Below are positions 18,245 to 27,673 of a DNA stretch of 64,000 nt, in pieces; the stretch's first letter is position 1; each line of letters opens with the position of its first letter. Source of the DNA: Pseudomonas brenneri (GTDB lineage Bacteria; Pseudomonadota; Gammaproteobacteria; Pseudomonadales; Pseudomonadaceae); assembly GCF_007858285.1 (NCBI RefSeq), contig NZ_VFIL01000006.1, positions 62,001 through 126,000 of the forward strand, read 5' to 3'. The notes below the pieces were generated by a model. The model made no database searches. It was given only the letters and a program-made list of their open reading frames with translations, and was not told the DNA's origin. The translations under genes and the position numbers were made by a program.

Positions 18245-18916
18245 TTACTTCACTTCTTCCAGTGCCTGATTCAACGGCACGTAAAACTCCTTGAACAACC
18301 CGTCCACGGCCTCTTTAGCCTGCGGCGTGATAAACCCAGCCTCCAGCACCAGCACCTGATACACCCCGCGCTTGATCGCCTCGGCACTCAGGTGCGTGGA
18401 GTTTTCATTGGTGGTACACAAAAAACGTACCCAGGAGGTCAGGATGATCCAGGCATTGAGGGTCAGGGCTTCGGTCTGCACCGGGTCCATATTCAGGATT
18501 CCGGCCTCGACAAACCCCCGGTAAATCGCGCCGCCCTGAATCAGGCAGCGCTGGGAGAAACGCCGGTAGCCCGTAGCCAGTTCCGGGTCGCTCTCCAGCA
18601 AATGCTCAAGGTCACGATGTAAAAAGCGATAGCGCCACATACCGGCCAGCACCGCCTGCAGATAGAAGCGCTTGTCTTCGACCACCATTGCACGCCCCTG
18701 TGGCGGGCGCAGGAAGCTGTCCACCAAGGCTTCGTACTCGCGAAACAGCACCGCGATAATCGCCTGCTTGTTCGGGAAGTGGTAGTACAGGTTGCCCGGG
18801 GATATTTCCATGTGGGCGGCAATGTGATTGGTGCTGATGCTGCGCTCGCCCTGCTGGTTGAACAGCTCCAGGCTGGTTTGCACAATGCGTTCGCTGGTTT
18901 TTACTCGTGGTGCCAT
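18245..18916 (-). CDS. laoR: LaoR, TetR-family regulator of the alcohol oxidation genes
   Basis: A 223-residue TetR-family repressor. The N-terminal DNA-binding domain runs from about residue 5 to 55 and includes the helix-turn-helix ISTNHIAAHMEISPGNLYYH. The C-terminal part is a ligand domain without a recognised signature. It is divergent from laoB-laoC-laoA; in P. aeruginosa the homologous set (PA0364-PA0367) is described as LaoABCR, where LaoR represses the operon. Start at 18916 (MAPRVKTSERI) removes ten unrelated residues. A dyad in the divergent gap at 19010-19025 is its likely operator. Confidence 0.85.
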   Translation of the reverse strand: MAPRVKTSERIVQTSLELFNQQGERSISTNHIAAHMEISPGNLYYHFPNKQAIIAVLFREYEALVDSFLRPPQGRAMVVEDKRFYLQAVLAGMWRYRFLHRDLEHLLESDPELATGYRRFSQRCLIQGGAIYRGFVEAGILNMDPVQTEALTLNAWIILTSWVRFLCTTNENSTHLSAEAIKRGVYQVLVLEAGFITPQAKEAVDGLFKEFYVPLNQALEEVK

Positions 18917-19000
18917 GGGGTATCGGCTTCTTGAATCCTGATGCAAACATCTTACGGTCTATCCTTGCCAGGATAAAACTGCATGTTGCTGCGAAGGCAT

Positions 19001-19029
19001 TTGACAAAATAGAGCAATGACTCTAAAAA
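19001..19029 (+). promoter_or_regulatory. Candidate laoB promoter with overlapping LaoR operator
   Basis: TTGACA (19001-19006) is a consensus -35; at 17 bases follows TAAAAA (19024-19029), a weak -10. The spacer holds the dyad TAGAG-N6-CTCTA (19010-19025), placed where a TetR-type repressor would block polymerase. The gene starts 34 bases downstream. Confidence 0.5.
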
Positions 19030-19063
19030 CGCAGTTATACCAATAACAATCAGGAACTGCGCC

Positions 19064-20491
19064 ATGCCTGCCAACGTTGCCTACCTGCAAGATTCCCAGG
19101 CGCTGGACCAACTCCAGGACCTGTTTGACGCCCAACGGCGCGCCTACGCAGGTAACCCGATGCCGCCGGCGGCGCAGCGCCAGCAGTGGCTCAAGGCCTT
19201 GCGTGACCTGCTCAGCGACGAGCGCCAGGCGCTGATCGAGGCCATCAGCAGTGACTTCAGCCATCGCAGCGCCGATGAAACCCTGTTCGCCGAACTGATG
19301 CCCAGCCTGCACGGCATTCACTACGCCAGCAAACACCTCAAGGGATGGATGAAACCGTCGCGCCGCGCTGTAGGTATAGCCTTCCAGCCGGCGTCTGCCA
19401 AAGTTATCTATCAACCGCTGGGGGTCATCGGGGTGATCGTGCCCTGGAACTATCCGTTGTATCTGGCCATCGGCCCGTTGGTCGGTGCGTTGGCGGCGGG
19501 CAACCGGGTGATGCTCAAGCTCAGCGAATCCACCCCGGCCACCGGTCAGTTGCTCAAGACCCTGCTGGCGAAAATCTTCCCCGAAGACCTGGTATGCGTG
19601 GTGCTCGGCGAAGCGGAAGTGGGCATGGCGTTTTCCAAACTGCCTTTCGATCACCTGCTGTTCACTGGCGCTACCAGCATCGGCAAGCATGTGATGCGCG
19701 CCGCCGCCGAGCACCTGACCCCGGTCACCCTGGAACTGGGCGGCAAATCCCCGGCCATTGTCTCGGCGGATGTACCGCTCAAGGACGCCGCCGAACGAAT
19801 CGCGTTCGGCAAGGCGCTGAATGCCGGGCAAACCTGTGTGGCGCCGGACTACGTGCTGGTTCCAGAGGACCGGGTAGAGGGCTTCGTCGAAGCCTACACC
19901 CAGGCGGTACATGGGTTTTATCCGACACTGACCGATAACCCGGACTACACCGCCATCATCAACGAGCGACAACTCGCCCGGCTCAATGCCTACGTCAAGG
20001 ACGCCACCGACAAGGGCGCGACCCTGGTGCCGCTCTACGACCAGGGCCAGGCCCGGCGCATGGCCCATAGCCTGCTGCTGAATGTCAGCGATGAGATGAC
20101 CGTGATGCAGGACGAGATTTTCGGCCCGGTGCTGCCCATCGTGCCCTATCGCGGGATCGACCAGGCCTTTGCCTACATCAACCAACGCCCTCGCCCACTG
20201 GCGCTGTATTACTTCGGCTACAACAAGGCCGAGCAGAATCGCGTACTCCACGAAACCCATTCCGGCGGCGTGTGCTTGAACGACACCCTGCTGCATGTGG
20301 CTCAGGACGATATGCCATTTGGCGGCATCGGCCCGTCGGGCATGGGCCACTACCATGGCCATGAAGGCTTCCTCACCTTCAGCAAGGCCAAGGGCGTACT
20401 GATCAAGCAGCGCCTGAACGCGGCGAAGCTGATTTACCCGCCGTATGGCAAAGCCATCCAGAAACTGATCCAGAAGCTGTTCGTGCGCTAA
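19064..20491 (+). CDS. laoB: LaoB-type aldehyde dehydrogenase
   Basis: A 475-residue NAD(P)-dependent aldehyde dehydrogenase, often annotated as coniferyl aldehyde dehydrogenase. PWNYPLYLAIGPLVGAL and KLSESTPATG are the cofactor-binding segments, Glu224 lies in LELGGKSP, and the catalytic Cys258 in NAGQTCVAPDY. In the described lao system the enzyme oxidises long-chain aldehydes made by LaoA. No signal peptide is seen, so it acts in the cytoplasm. C-terminal hydrophobic/basic residues (YGKAIQKLIQKLFVR) may associate with the membrane. laoC follows after 28 bases. Confidence 0.88.
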   Translation: MPANVAYLQDSQALDQLQDLFDAQRRAYAGNPMPPAAQRQQWLKALRDLLSDERQALIEAISSDFSHRSADETLFAELMPSLHGIHYASKHLKGWMKPSRRAVGIAFQPASAKVIYQPLGVIGVIVPWNYPLYLAIGPLVGALAAGNRVMLKLSESTPATGQLLKTLLAKIFPEDLVCVVLGEAEVGMAFSKLPFDHLLFTGATSIGKHVMRAAAEHLTPVTLELGGKSPAIVSADVPLKDAAERIAFGKALNAGQTCVAPDYVLVPEDRVEGFVEAYTQAVHGFYPTLTDNPDYTAIINERQLARLNAYVKDATDKGATLVPLYDQGQARRMAHSLLLNVSDEMTVMQDEIFGPVLPIVPYRGIDQAFAYINQRPRPLALYYFGYNKAEQNRVLHETHSGGVCLNDTLLHVAQDDMPFGGIGPSGMGHYHGHEGFLTFSKAKGVLIKQRLNAAKLIYPPYGKAIQKLIQKLFVR

Positions 20492-20519
20492 AACCGTTAT
20501 CACCGGGACAACAATAAAA

Positions 20520-21065
20520 ATGAACCCTAGCCTGACTGAATCACCCGCGCTGTCGCGGCGCGGCGTCTTGAAAATCGGCCTGTGCGCCAGCGCTTTCCTG
20601 GCGACCGCCGGCCTTGGCGCCAGCCTCAGCGGCTGCTCCAGCAGCACCCCCGCCAGCGGCTTTGCCATGTTGCACAACAGCGACCTGCCGTTTCTGCGCG
20701 CGGTAATCCCGGTGTTGCTGGAAGGGGCGGCCAGCGCTGAGGTCGTGACCGCAGGGATTGAAGACACGCTGAAAAAACTCGATTACAGCCTGCAACACCT
20801 GTCGCCGGAGATGTTCAAGCTGACCCAGCAGTTGTTCGATGTGCTGGGCATGGCGGTCACCCGTGGCCCGCTCACCGGCGTCTGGGGCAGTTGGGAAAAC
20901 GCCAGCAGCGAGCAGATTCGCAACTTCCTGCATCGCTGGGAAAACAGCTTCCTCAACCTGCTGCGCATGGGCCACGGCTCGCTGCTCAAGCTGGTGATCA
21001 TGGCCTGGTATTTCCGGCCTGAGTCCTGGGCCCATTGCGGGTACCCCGGGCCGCCGAAGATCTAG
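20520..21065 (+). CDS. laoC: LaoC, Tat-exported lipoprotein of the alcohol oxidation system
   Basis: A 181-residue protein with a twin-arginine signal (LSRRGVLKIGLCASAFLA, RR at residues 13-14) that ends in a lipobox-like LSGCSSS, so it is probably an exported lipoprotein. The rest is helical with no cofactor motif; it resembles small subunits of GMC dehydrogenases such as gluconate 2-dehydrogenase subunit 3. In the published P. aeruginosa lao system its function is undefined. It lies between the aldehyde and alcohol dehydrogenase genes. The laoA start is 64 bases downstream. Confidence 0.8.
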   Translation: MNPSLTESPALSRRGVLKIGLCASAFLATAGLGASLSGCSSSTPASGFAMLHNSDLPFLRAVIPVLLEGAASAEVVTAGIEDTLKKLDYSLQHLSPEMFKLTQQLFDVLGMAVTRGPLTGVWGSWENASSEQIRNFLHRWENSFLNLLRMGHGSLLKLVIMAWYFRPESWAHCGYPGPPKI

Positions 21066-21077
21066 CCTTGATCACCC

Positions 21078-21092
21078 AAGCCGGCTCCTACA
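21078..21092. repeat. REP half-element in the laoC-laoA gap
   Basis: AAGCCGGCTCCTACA matches one outer arm of the GGAGCCGGCTT type seen at 457-522. No partner arm is present, so this is a decayed remnant. Confidence 0.55.
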
Positions 21093-21128
21093 AGTCATGA
21101 CGCCTGATAAAAATAAGAGAACAAGCTG

Positions 21129-22724
21129 ATGCCCGTACCTGATGTGTTCCGCGATGGCATGGCCCGCGGCTGGAAAACCCACAATGGCGCCGCCCTTGAC
21201 CAGGACCTGACCCTGGAGGCCGATGTCGCAATCATCGGCAGCGGCGCGGGCGGTGGCACCACCGCCGAAATCCTCAGCGCAGCGGGCTACAAGGTGCTGC
21301 TGATCGAAGAAGGCCCGCTCAAGACCAGCAGCGACTTCAAGCTGCTGGAAGACGAGGCCTACGCCAGCCTGTATCAGGAAGGCATCGGGCGCATGAGCAA
21401 GGACGGCGCCATCACCATCCTGCAGGGCCGCGCGGTGGGTGGCACCACGCTGATCAACTGGACGTCGAGTTTTCGCACACCCGACCCGACGTTGTCCCAC
21501 TGGGCCAGCGAGTACGCGGTCGCGGGTCACAGCAGCGCCGAGATGGCGCCGTGGTTTGAAAAGATGGAGCAACGCCTGGGCATCGCACCCTGGGCCCTGC
21601 CACCCAACCCCAACAATGATGTGATCCGCAAAGGCTGCGAAAAGCTCGGCTACAGCTGGCACGTGATCCCACGCAACGTGCGCGGCTGCTTCAACCTGGG
21701 CTATTGCGGCATGGGCTGCCCGGTCAACGCCAAGCAATCGATGCTGGTGACCACCATTCCCTCGACCCTGGAGCAAGGCGGCGAGCTGCTGTACCTGGCC
21801 CGCGCCGAGCGCCTGAAATTCAGCGGCGACACCATCACCAGCCTCGAATGCGTGGCCATGGACGCACGCTGCGTAGCGCCTACCGGCCGCAAGATCACGG
21901 TCAAGGCCAAGCATTACGTGCTGGCCGGCGGCGGTATCAACAGCCCGGCGCTGCTGATGCGCTCCGACGCGCCCGACCCGCATGCACGCCTGGGTAAGCG
22001 CACCTTCCTGCATCTGGTGAATTTTTCCGCAGGGCTGTTCGACGAGGTGATCAACCCGTTCTATGGCGCGCCACAGTCGATTTACTCCGACCACTTCCAA
22101 TGGCAGGACGGCACCACCGGTAAAATGTCCTACAAGCTTGAAGCGCCGCCCTTGCACCCGGCCCTGGCCAGTACATTGTTCGGTGGTTATGGCACGCAGA
22201 ACGCTCTGGACATGAGTCAGTTGCCCAAGACCCATGCGATGCTCGCGTTGCTGCGGGACGGGTTCCACCCTGATAGCCAGGGCGGCAGCGTCGGCCTGCG
22301 GGGCGATGGCACGCCGGTACTCGACTATGAGGTCTCGCCCTATGCCTGGGATGGCCTGCGCCGGGCCTTCCACAGCATGGCCGAAATCCAGTTTGCCGCC
22401 GGTGCCAAGTCGGTCAAGCCGCTGCACCATGACGCACGGTACGTCAGCACACTGGCCGAAGCCCGCAGCCTGATTGACGGCCTGAACCTGGAACTGCACC
22501 GCACTTGCCTGGGCAGCGCCCACGTGATGGGCGGTTGCGCCATGGGTGAAGAGGCGAAAAACGCCGTGACCGACAGCCTCGGAAGGCATCACCAGTTGCG
22601 TAACCTGTCGATCCACGATGGTTCATTGTTCCCCACCAGCATCGGCGCCAACCCACAACTGTCGGTGTATGGCCTGACCGCACAACTGGCGACGGCACTG
22701 GCCGAACGCCTGAAAACAGCATGA
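21129..22724 (+). CDS. laoA: LaoA-type GMC family alcohol dehydrogenase
   Basis: A 531-residue FAD-dependent GMC oxidoreductase. The dinucleotide fold is AIIGSGAGGGTTAEILS (GxGxxG at residues 37-42). LQGRAVGGTTLINW is the second GMC signature, and the C-terminal TSIGANPQLSVYGLTAQLA has the Asn/His-type catalytic region. By homology to LaoA it oxidises long-chain alcohols from alkane or alkyl sulfate degradation. It has no signal peptide, although the neighbouring LaoC has a Tat signal; co-export or membrane docking through LaoC is an inference. It is the last gene of laoBCA. Confidence 0.87.
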   Translation: MPVPDVFRDGMARGWKTHNGAALDQDLTLEADVAIIGSGAGGGTTAEILSAAGYKVLLIEEGPLKTSSDFKLLEDEAYASLYQEGIGRMSKDGAITILQGRAVGGTTLINWTSSFRTPDPTLSHWASEYAVAGHSSAEMAPWFEKMEQRLGIAPWALPPNPNNDVIRKGCEKLGYSWHVIPRNVRGCFNLGYCGMGCPVNAKQSMLVTTIPSTLEQGGELLYLARAERLKFSGDTITSLECVAMDARCVAPTGRKITVKAKHYVLAGGGINSPALLMRSDAPDPHARLGKRTFLHLVNFSAGLFDEVINPFYGAPQSIYSDHFQWQDGTTGKMSYKLEAPPLHPALASTLFGGYGTQNALDMSQLPKTHAMLALLRDGFHPDSQGGSVGLRGDGTPVLDYEVSPYAWDGLRRAFHSMAEIQFAAGAKSVKPLHHDARYVSTLAEARSLIDGLNLELHRTCLGSAHVMGGCAMGEEAKNAVTDSLGRHHQLRNLSIHDGSLFPTSIGANPQLSVYGLTAQLATALAERLKTA

Positions 22725-22744
22725 AAAACCGATGATGGCCCCCC

Positions 22745-22843
22745 GTAGGAGCGAGCTTGCTCGCGAAGAACCCATAGGCACCGCGGGCTATCTGATAGCG
22801 CTGCGTTATCGTTGACGTTCTTCGCGAGCAAGCTCGCTCCTAC
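22745..22843. repeat. REPIN, GCGAGCTTGCTCGC family
   Basis: Intact arms (GTAGGAGCGAGCTTGCTCGCG and complement) around a spacer with CTGCGTTATCGTTGACGTTC. It lies between laoA and coaD, both on the plus strand. Confidence 0.92.
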
Positions 22844-22894
22844 AGGGGGTTCATAGGGGTATTCGCGGTGTCTATAGTGCTTTCTTCTGAATAA

Positions 22895-23443
<549 letters not shown>

Positions 23444-23453
23444 GACCGCTTGA

Positions 23454-23798
<345 letters not shown>

Positions 23799-23824
23799 AA
23801 CCTTGTGGTGGCTGGGCGGGCCTT

Positions 23825-23847
23825 ATCGCAGGCAAGCCAGCTCCCAT
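23825..23847. repeat. REP half-element, right-arm orientation
   Basis: ATCGCAGGCAAGCCAGCTCCCA matches one arm of the GTGGGAGCTGGCTTGC type. A second half-element of a different subtype and opposite orientation follows at 23871. Confidence 0.65.
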
Positions 23848-23870
23848 TTGAAGGTATTCACACATCAAAA

Positions 23871-23894
23871 TGTGGGAGCGGGCTTGCCCGCGAT
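23871..23894. repeat. REP half-element, left-arm orientation
   Basis: TGTGGGAGCGGGCTTGCCCG followed by CGAT matches the left arm of the GTGGGAGCGGGCTTGC type. Together with the element at 23825 the arms point away from each other, the reverse of a normal REPIN. Confidence 0.7.
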
Positions 23895-23918
23895 GACGGC
23901 AACCGCCCTCACACAAAG

Positions 23919-24731
23919 TCAGCTCTGGCATTTTGGGCAAAACACACTCGCCCGCTGCCCCAGCATCACATTACGCAACTCACTCGCGCAGACCTTGCAC
24001 GCCTCGCCCCCGCGCCCGTAGACAAACAACTCCTGCTGGAAATACCCCGGCTGCCCGTCGCCGCCAATAAAATCACGCAAGGTTGTACCGCCACGCTCGA
24101 TGGCAGCCGCAAGAATGCGTTTGATCTCAATCGCCAGCTTCAAATATCGCCCACGAGAAATGCCCTTGGCCTCCCGGCGCGGGTCGATCCCGGCGGCAAA
24201 CAACGCCTCGGTCGCGTAGATATTGCCCACGCCCACCACCACCGCGTTGTCCATGATGAACGGCTTGACCGCCATGGAGCGCCCACGGGACAGCTGGAAC
24301 AGGCGCTCGCCATCAAACAGGTCAGTCAACGGCTCTGGCCCCAGGCGCAGCAGCAGTGCGTGGTTATGCGGGTCCTGACTCCAGAGCATCGCGCCAAAGC
24401 GCCGTGGGTCGGTGTAGCGCAGGGCCAGGCCTGACTCCAGTTCGATGTCCACATGTTCATGCTTGGCCGCCGGCAGGCCGACTTCCACCAGGCGCAGGTT
24501 GCCCGACATGCCCAAGTGGCTGATCAAGGTGCCGACTTCGGCATTGATCAGCAGATACTTGGCGCGACGCTCCACCAGCACGATGCGCTGCCCGGACAGG
24601 CGCACGTCCAGGTCCTCGGGAATCGGCCAACGCAGGCGGCGCTCACGCACGATCACCCGGCTGACCCGCTGGCCTTCCAGGTGCGGCGCGATCCCGCGCC
24701 GGGTGGTTTCGACTTCTGGCAGCTCAGGCAT
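23919..24731 (-). CDS. mutM: Formamidopyrimidine-DNA glycosylase (Fpg)
   Basis: Excises 8-oxoguanine and formamidopyrimidines and nicks the abasic site. The 270-residue protein begins [14 protein letters not shown], in which the N-terminal Pro is the nucleophile and Glu3 is catalytic. [16 protein letters not shown] is the H2TH region, and the C-terminal zinc finger has four Cys (CKVC ... CPKC). The gene starts 21 bases downstream of the HDOD gene on the same strand, so co-transcription is likely. Confidence 0.98.
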   Translation of the reverse strand: MPELPEVETTRRGIAPHLEGQRVSRVIVRERRLRWPIPEDLDVRLSGQRIVLVERRAKYLLINAEVGTLISHLGMSGNLRLVEVGLPAAKHEHVDIELESGLALRYTDPRRFGAMLWSQDPHNHALLLRLGPEPLTDLFDGERLFQLSRGRSMAVKPFIMDNAVVVGVGNIYATEALFAAGIDPRREAKGISRGRYLKLAIEIKRILAAAIERGGTTLRDFIGGDGQPGYFQQELFVYGRGGEACKVCASELRNVMLGQRASVFCPKCQS

Positions 24732-24752
24732 ATTCGTCTCGCGATAGAAAGG

Positions 24753-25619
24753 TTAGTGCGCGCCCAATTCGCGGATCGACAACTTCAGGTTCTCGAAGTC
24801 GTAATCCGACAGGCCCACGTAATCCAGCACCAGATGGCCGATGCTCTCCCATTCATGGTCCACCGTCTGGTTGCCCAGAACCCGATAGGACGCGCAGATA
24901 TGCTCGGCCATCTTCAGGATCGCCAGCAGGTTTTTCAGTGGGCTGTTGCGCGCCGACTCATCGCTGAAAATCGCCAGGGCATTGTGGTGGTTGGCGATGG
25001 CGTTGGTCACATGCTCCGGCAGGCGCCAGGACTTGGCGGTGTAGTAGCCCACCACCGCATGGTTGGTGTGGAACGCGCGGTTCTCGGTATCGACCACCCG
25101 GCAGTCGGGGCCCGCTTTGGCGTAGGACTCTTCCAGCACGTTCATATAGTCCGGGAAGCGCTTGAGCATCAGCGGCACGCCACAATCGTGGAACAGGCCC
25201 AGGGCGTAGGCTTCATCCACCGCCTGGGAGCCGGTGCGCTTGGCCAGGGTCAGGCAGGTCATTGCCACATCCTGGGCGGTGTCCCAGAACCGGTTGAGGG
25301 TGACGATGGTGTCGTCACTCATCTCGCCCTTGATCGACTGGGCATTGATCAGGTTGACGATGGAACGGCTGCCCAGCAGGTTGACCGCCCGCTGGATCGA
25401 GGCAATCTTGTTGCTCAGGCCGTAATACGGCGAATTGACGATTTTCAGCAACGAACCGGACAGGCCGGGGTCCTGGGAGATCAACCGAGCGATCACTTCC
25501 AGGTCCGGATCGGGCATGTATTGCTCCATCTGCAAATCCACCATGATTTGCGGTTGAGGCGGCACGCTGATGCCTTGCAGGGCCTGTTGGATCTGTTCGG
25601 CGGAAAGCTCTTGGGACAT
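24753..25619 (-). CDS. HDOD domain signalling protein
   Basis: A 288-residue protein dominated by an HDOD domain (about residues 20-220), a non-enzymatic relative of HD phosphohydrolases. LISQDPGLSGSLLKIVNSPYYG is the conserved HDOD start. The region ALGLFHDCGVPLML retains an HD pair, but the flanking motifs differ from HD-GYP enzymes, so catalysis is not assumed. The proteins act in signalling and sometimes in stress or motility control. Precedes mutM by 21 bases. Confidence 0.88.
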   Translation of the reverse strand: MSQELSAEQIQQALQGISVPPQPQIMVDLQMEQYMPDPDLEVIARLISQDPGLSGSLLKIVNSPYYGLSNKIASIQRAVNLLGSRSIVNLINAQSIKGEMSDDTIVTLNRFWDTAQDVAMTCLTLAKRTGSQAVDEAYALGLFHDCGVPLMLKRFPDYMNVLEESYAKAGPDCRVVDTENRAFHTNHAVVGYYTAKSWRLPEHVTNAIANHHNALAIFSDESARNSPLKNLLAILKMAEHICASYRVLGNQTVDHEWESIGHLVLDYVGLSDYDFENLKLSIRELGAH

Positions 25620-25670
25620 AAGTACACACTCTGGGCTAGGCGGCGATTCTAACCTCTATCTCGGTCTTTT

Positions 25671-25755
25671 GTGGGAGCTGGCTTGCCTGCGATAGCATCA
25701 ACGCCGTACGTCAGATACACCGCGCCGTCTGCATCGCAGGCAAGCCAGCTCCCAC
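25671..25755. repeat. REPIN, GTGGGAGCTGGCTTGC family
   Basis: Arms GTGGGAGCTGGCTTGCCTGCGA and complement, separated by about 40 bases. It lies in the divergent gap between the HDOD gene and the RlmI-type methyltransferase. Confidence 0.9.
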
Positions 25756-25807
25756 ATGAACGGATGCGCAAAGGGTATACTCCCGCTCTTTTTTCCGGAG
25801 CGACGTC

Positions 25808-27004
25808 ATGTCCCTGCCAAGCCTGCGTCTCAAAGCCAACGCCGATCGCCGTTTGCGCAACGGCCACCTGTGGGTCTACAGCAACGAAATCGACGTGGCC
25901 GCCACCCCACTCCACGGCTTCCAGGCAGGCGACCAGGCTATTCTGGAAGCGGCTGGCGGCAAGACCCTGGGCATCGTGGCCATGAGCCCGAACAACCTGA
26001 TCTGCGCGCGCCTGCTGTCGCGCGACATCAAGCTGCCTTTGGACAAGTCGCTGCTGGTACATCGCCTGAACGTCGCCCTGTCCCTGCGCGACCGCCTGTT
26101 CGACAAGCCGTTCTACCGCCTGGTCTACGGCGATTCCGACCTGTTGCCAGGCCTGGTAGTTGACCGTTTCGGCGACATCCTGGTGGTGCAGATTGCTTCT
26201 GCGACCATGGAAGCCCATAAGGACGACGTGATCGCCGCCCTGACCCAGGTGCTCAAGCCGAGCGGCATCCTGTTCAAGAACGACTCCGCCGCGCGCGACG
26301 CCGAAGGCCTCAACCGCTACGTCGAAACCGTATTCGGCCTGGTGCCGGAGTGGGTCGCTCTCGAAGAAAACGGCGTGAAGTTCGAAGCCCCGGTGATCCA
26401 GGGCCAGAAGACCGGCTGGTTCTACGACCACCGCATGAACCGCGCACGCCTGGCCCCGTATGCCAAAGGCAAACGCGTTCTGGACCTGTACAGCTACATC
26501 GGCGGTTGGGGCGTGCAAGCTGCAACGTTCGGCGCCAGTGAAGTGTTCTGCGTCGACGCCTCGGCCTTCGCCCTCGACGGCGTCGAGCGCAACGCCGCGC
26601 TGAACGGCGTCGCGGAGAAGATGACCTGCATCGAAGGCGACGTCTTTGAAGCGTTGAAAGAACTGAAAGCCAGCGAAGAACGCTTCGACGTGATCGTCGC
26701 CGACCCACCGGCCTTCATCAAACGCAAAAAAGACATGAAGAACGGAGAAGGCGCCTACCGCCGCCTCAACGAGCAAGCCATGCGCCTGCTCAGCAAGGAC
26801 GGCATCCTCGTCAGCGCCTCGTGCTCCATGCACCTGCCGGAAGACGACCTGCAAAACATCCTGCTGACCAGCGCCCGCCACCTGGACCGCAATATCCAGA
26901 TGCTGGAGCGTGGCGGCCAGGGCCCGGACCACCCGGTGCACCCCGCGATTGTCGAGACGCGCTACATCAAGAGCATCACCTGCCGGTTGTTGCCCAATAG
27001 CTAA
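25808..27004 (+). CDS. RlmI-type 23S rRNA (cytosine-C5)-methyltransferase
   Basis: A 398-residue class I SAM-dependent methyltransferase. An N-terminal PUA-type domain begins LRLKANADRRLRNGHLWVYSNEID. VLDLYSYIGGWGVQAA is the AdoMet-binding segment, DPPAFIKRKKDMKNGEGAYR the catalytic loop, and SASCSMHLPEDDL carries the conserved Cys near the C-terminus. The order of domains fits RlmI (m5C1962 of 23S rRNA); the related RlmK-type proteins are longer. Starts after GGAGCGACGTC. A REPIN follows 15 bases downstream. Confidence 0.87.
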   Translation: MSLPSLRLKANADRRLRNGHLWVYSNEIDVAATPLHGFQAGDQAILEAAGGKTLGIVAMSPNNLICARLLSRDIKLPLDKSLLVHRLNVALSLRDRLFDKPFYRLVYGDSDLLPGLVVDRFGDILVVQIASATMEAHKDDVIAALTQVLKPSGILFKNDSAARDAEGLNRYVETVFGLVPEWVALEENGVKFEAPVIQGQKTGWFYDHRMNRARLAPYAKGKRVLDLYSYIGGWGVQAATFGASEVFCVDASAFALDGVERNAALNGVAEKMTCIEGDVFEALKELKASEERFDVIVADPPAFIKRKKDMKNGEGAYRRLNEQAMRLLSKDGILVSASCSMHLPEDDLQNILLTSARHLDRNIQMLERGGQGPDHPVHPAIVETRYIKSITCRLLPNS

Positions 27005-27018
27005 GGCTTCACCCACCC

Positions 27019-27121
27019 CTGTAGGAGCGAGCTTGCTCGCGAAGAACGCCAACGATAACGCAGTGCTACCGGGTAACCTGCGTCGCCTATGCGTTTTTCG
27101 CGAGCAAGCTCGCTCCTACAG
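27019..27121. repeat. REPIN upstream of the RAYT gene
   Basis: Intact arms CTGTAGGAGCGAGCTTGCTC and complement around a spacer with AACGCCAACGATAACGCAG. It ends 93 bases before the RAYT start codon and belongs to the same family as the copy 8 bases downstream of that gene. Confidence 0.95.
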
Positions 27122-27214
27122 TGGGCCGGGGCATATTCGGAATCACTGTTTAAACACCCATAGACGCTGGCGCCTCCTACCTTTTCTCTTCTAACCACAG
27201 AAGAGGACGAAGGA

Positions 27215-27673
27215 ATGTCCACCTCACAAAATGCGCATCGACTGCGTGCAGGGCGCTATTCAGAGCCTGGAAGAATCTATCTGCTCACCGCCGTGACTCA
27301 CCAGCGGCAGGCAGTCTTCAAGGACTGGCGTATCGGCCGCCTACTTGCCAGCGAGTTCAGAAGGGCACAGGAAGACGGCGAGGCAACTTCGCTGGCCTGG
27401 GTAGTCATGCCTGACCATTTCCATTGGCTGATCGAATTGCATAACGGCGATTTGCCTAGGCTGATGCAAATCACCAAATCGCGAAGTGCCCGCGCCATCA
27501 ATCAGACGAGACGCTCCTTCGGGACGATCTGGCAAAAAGGTTACTTCGACCGAGCGCTACGCTGGGAAGAGGACTTGAAGGTTGTGGCCCGCTACATGAT
27601 TGCCAATCCTTTGCGAGCCGGTCTGGTCGAGCATATCGGCCAATACCCGCTGTGGGATGCCATCTGGCTTTGA
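27215..27673 (+). CDS. REP-associated tyrosine transposase (RAYT)
   Basis: A 152-residue Y1 (HUH) transposase. The HUH motif is VMPDHFHWLIEL (His68 and His70), and WQKGYFDRALRWEEDL leads to ARYMIANPLRAGL, where Tyr127 is the likely catalytic tyrosine by comparison with IS200/IS605 enzymes. RAYTs are single-copy domesticated relatives that spread REPIN sequences. The gene is intact. It is bracketed by two REPINs of the GCGAGCTTGCTCGC family, the most common family in this window, so this RAYT is the likely driver of that family. The start is ATG at 27215 with GAGGACGAAGG upstream. Confidence 0.95.
   Translation: MSTSQNAHRLRAGRYSEPGRIYLLTAVTHQRQAVFKDWRIGRLLASEFRRAQEDGEATSLAWVVMPDHFHWLIELHNGDLPRLMQITKSRSARAINQTRRSFGTIWQKGYFDRALRWEEDLKVVARYMIANPLRAGLVEHIGQYPLWDAIWL

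Noticed and set aside
18959..20767. A 602-codon open frame antisense to laoB
   Set aside because: Shadow of a clear aldehyde dehydrogenase; composition (Gly, His, Gln) is typical of antisense frames in this genome.
27001..27222. Small minus-strand frames within and around REPINs (also at 27592-27813, 32643-32866)
   Set aside because: They translate the REP arms (CRSELARE, ASKLAPT, REQARSY); the same peptides recur at every REPIN, so they are repeat artefacts.
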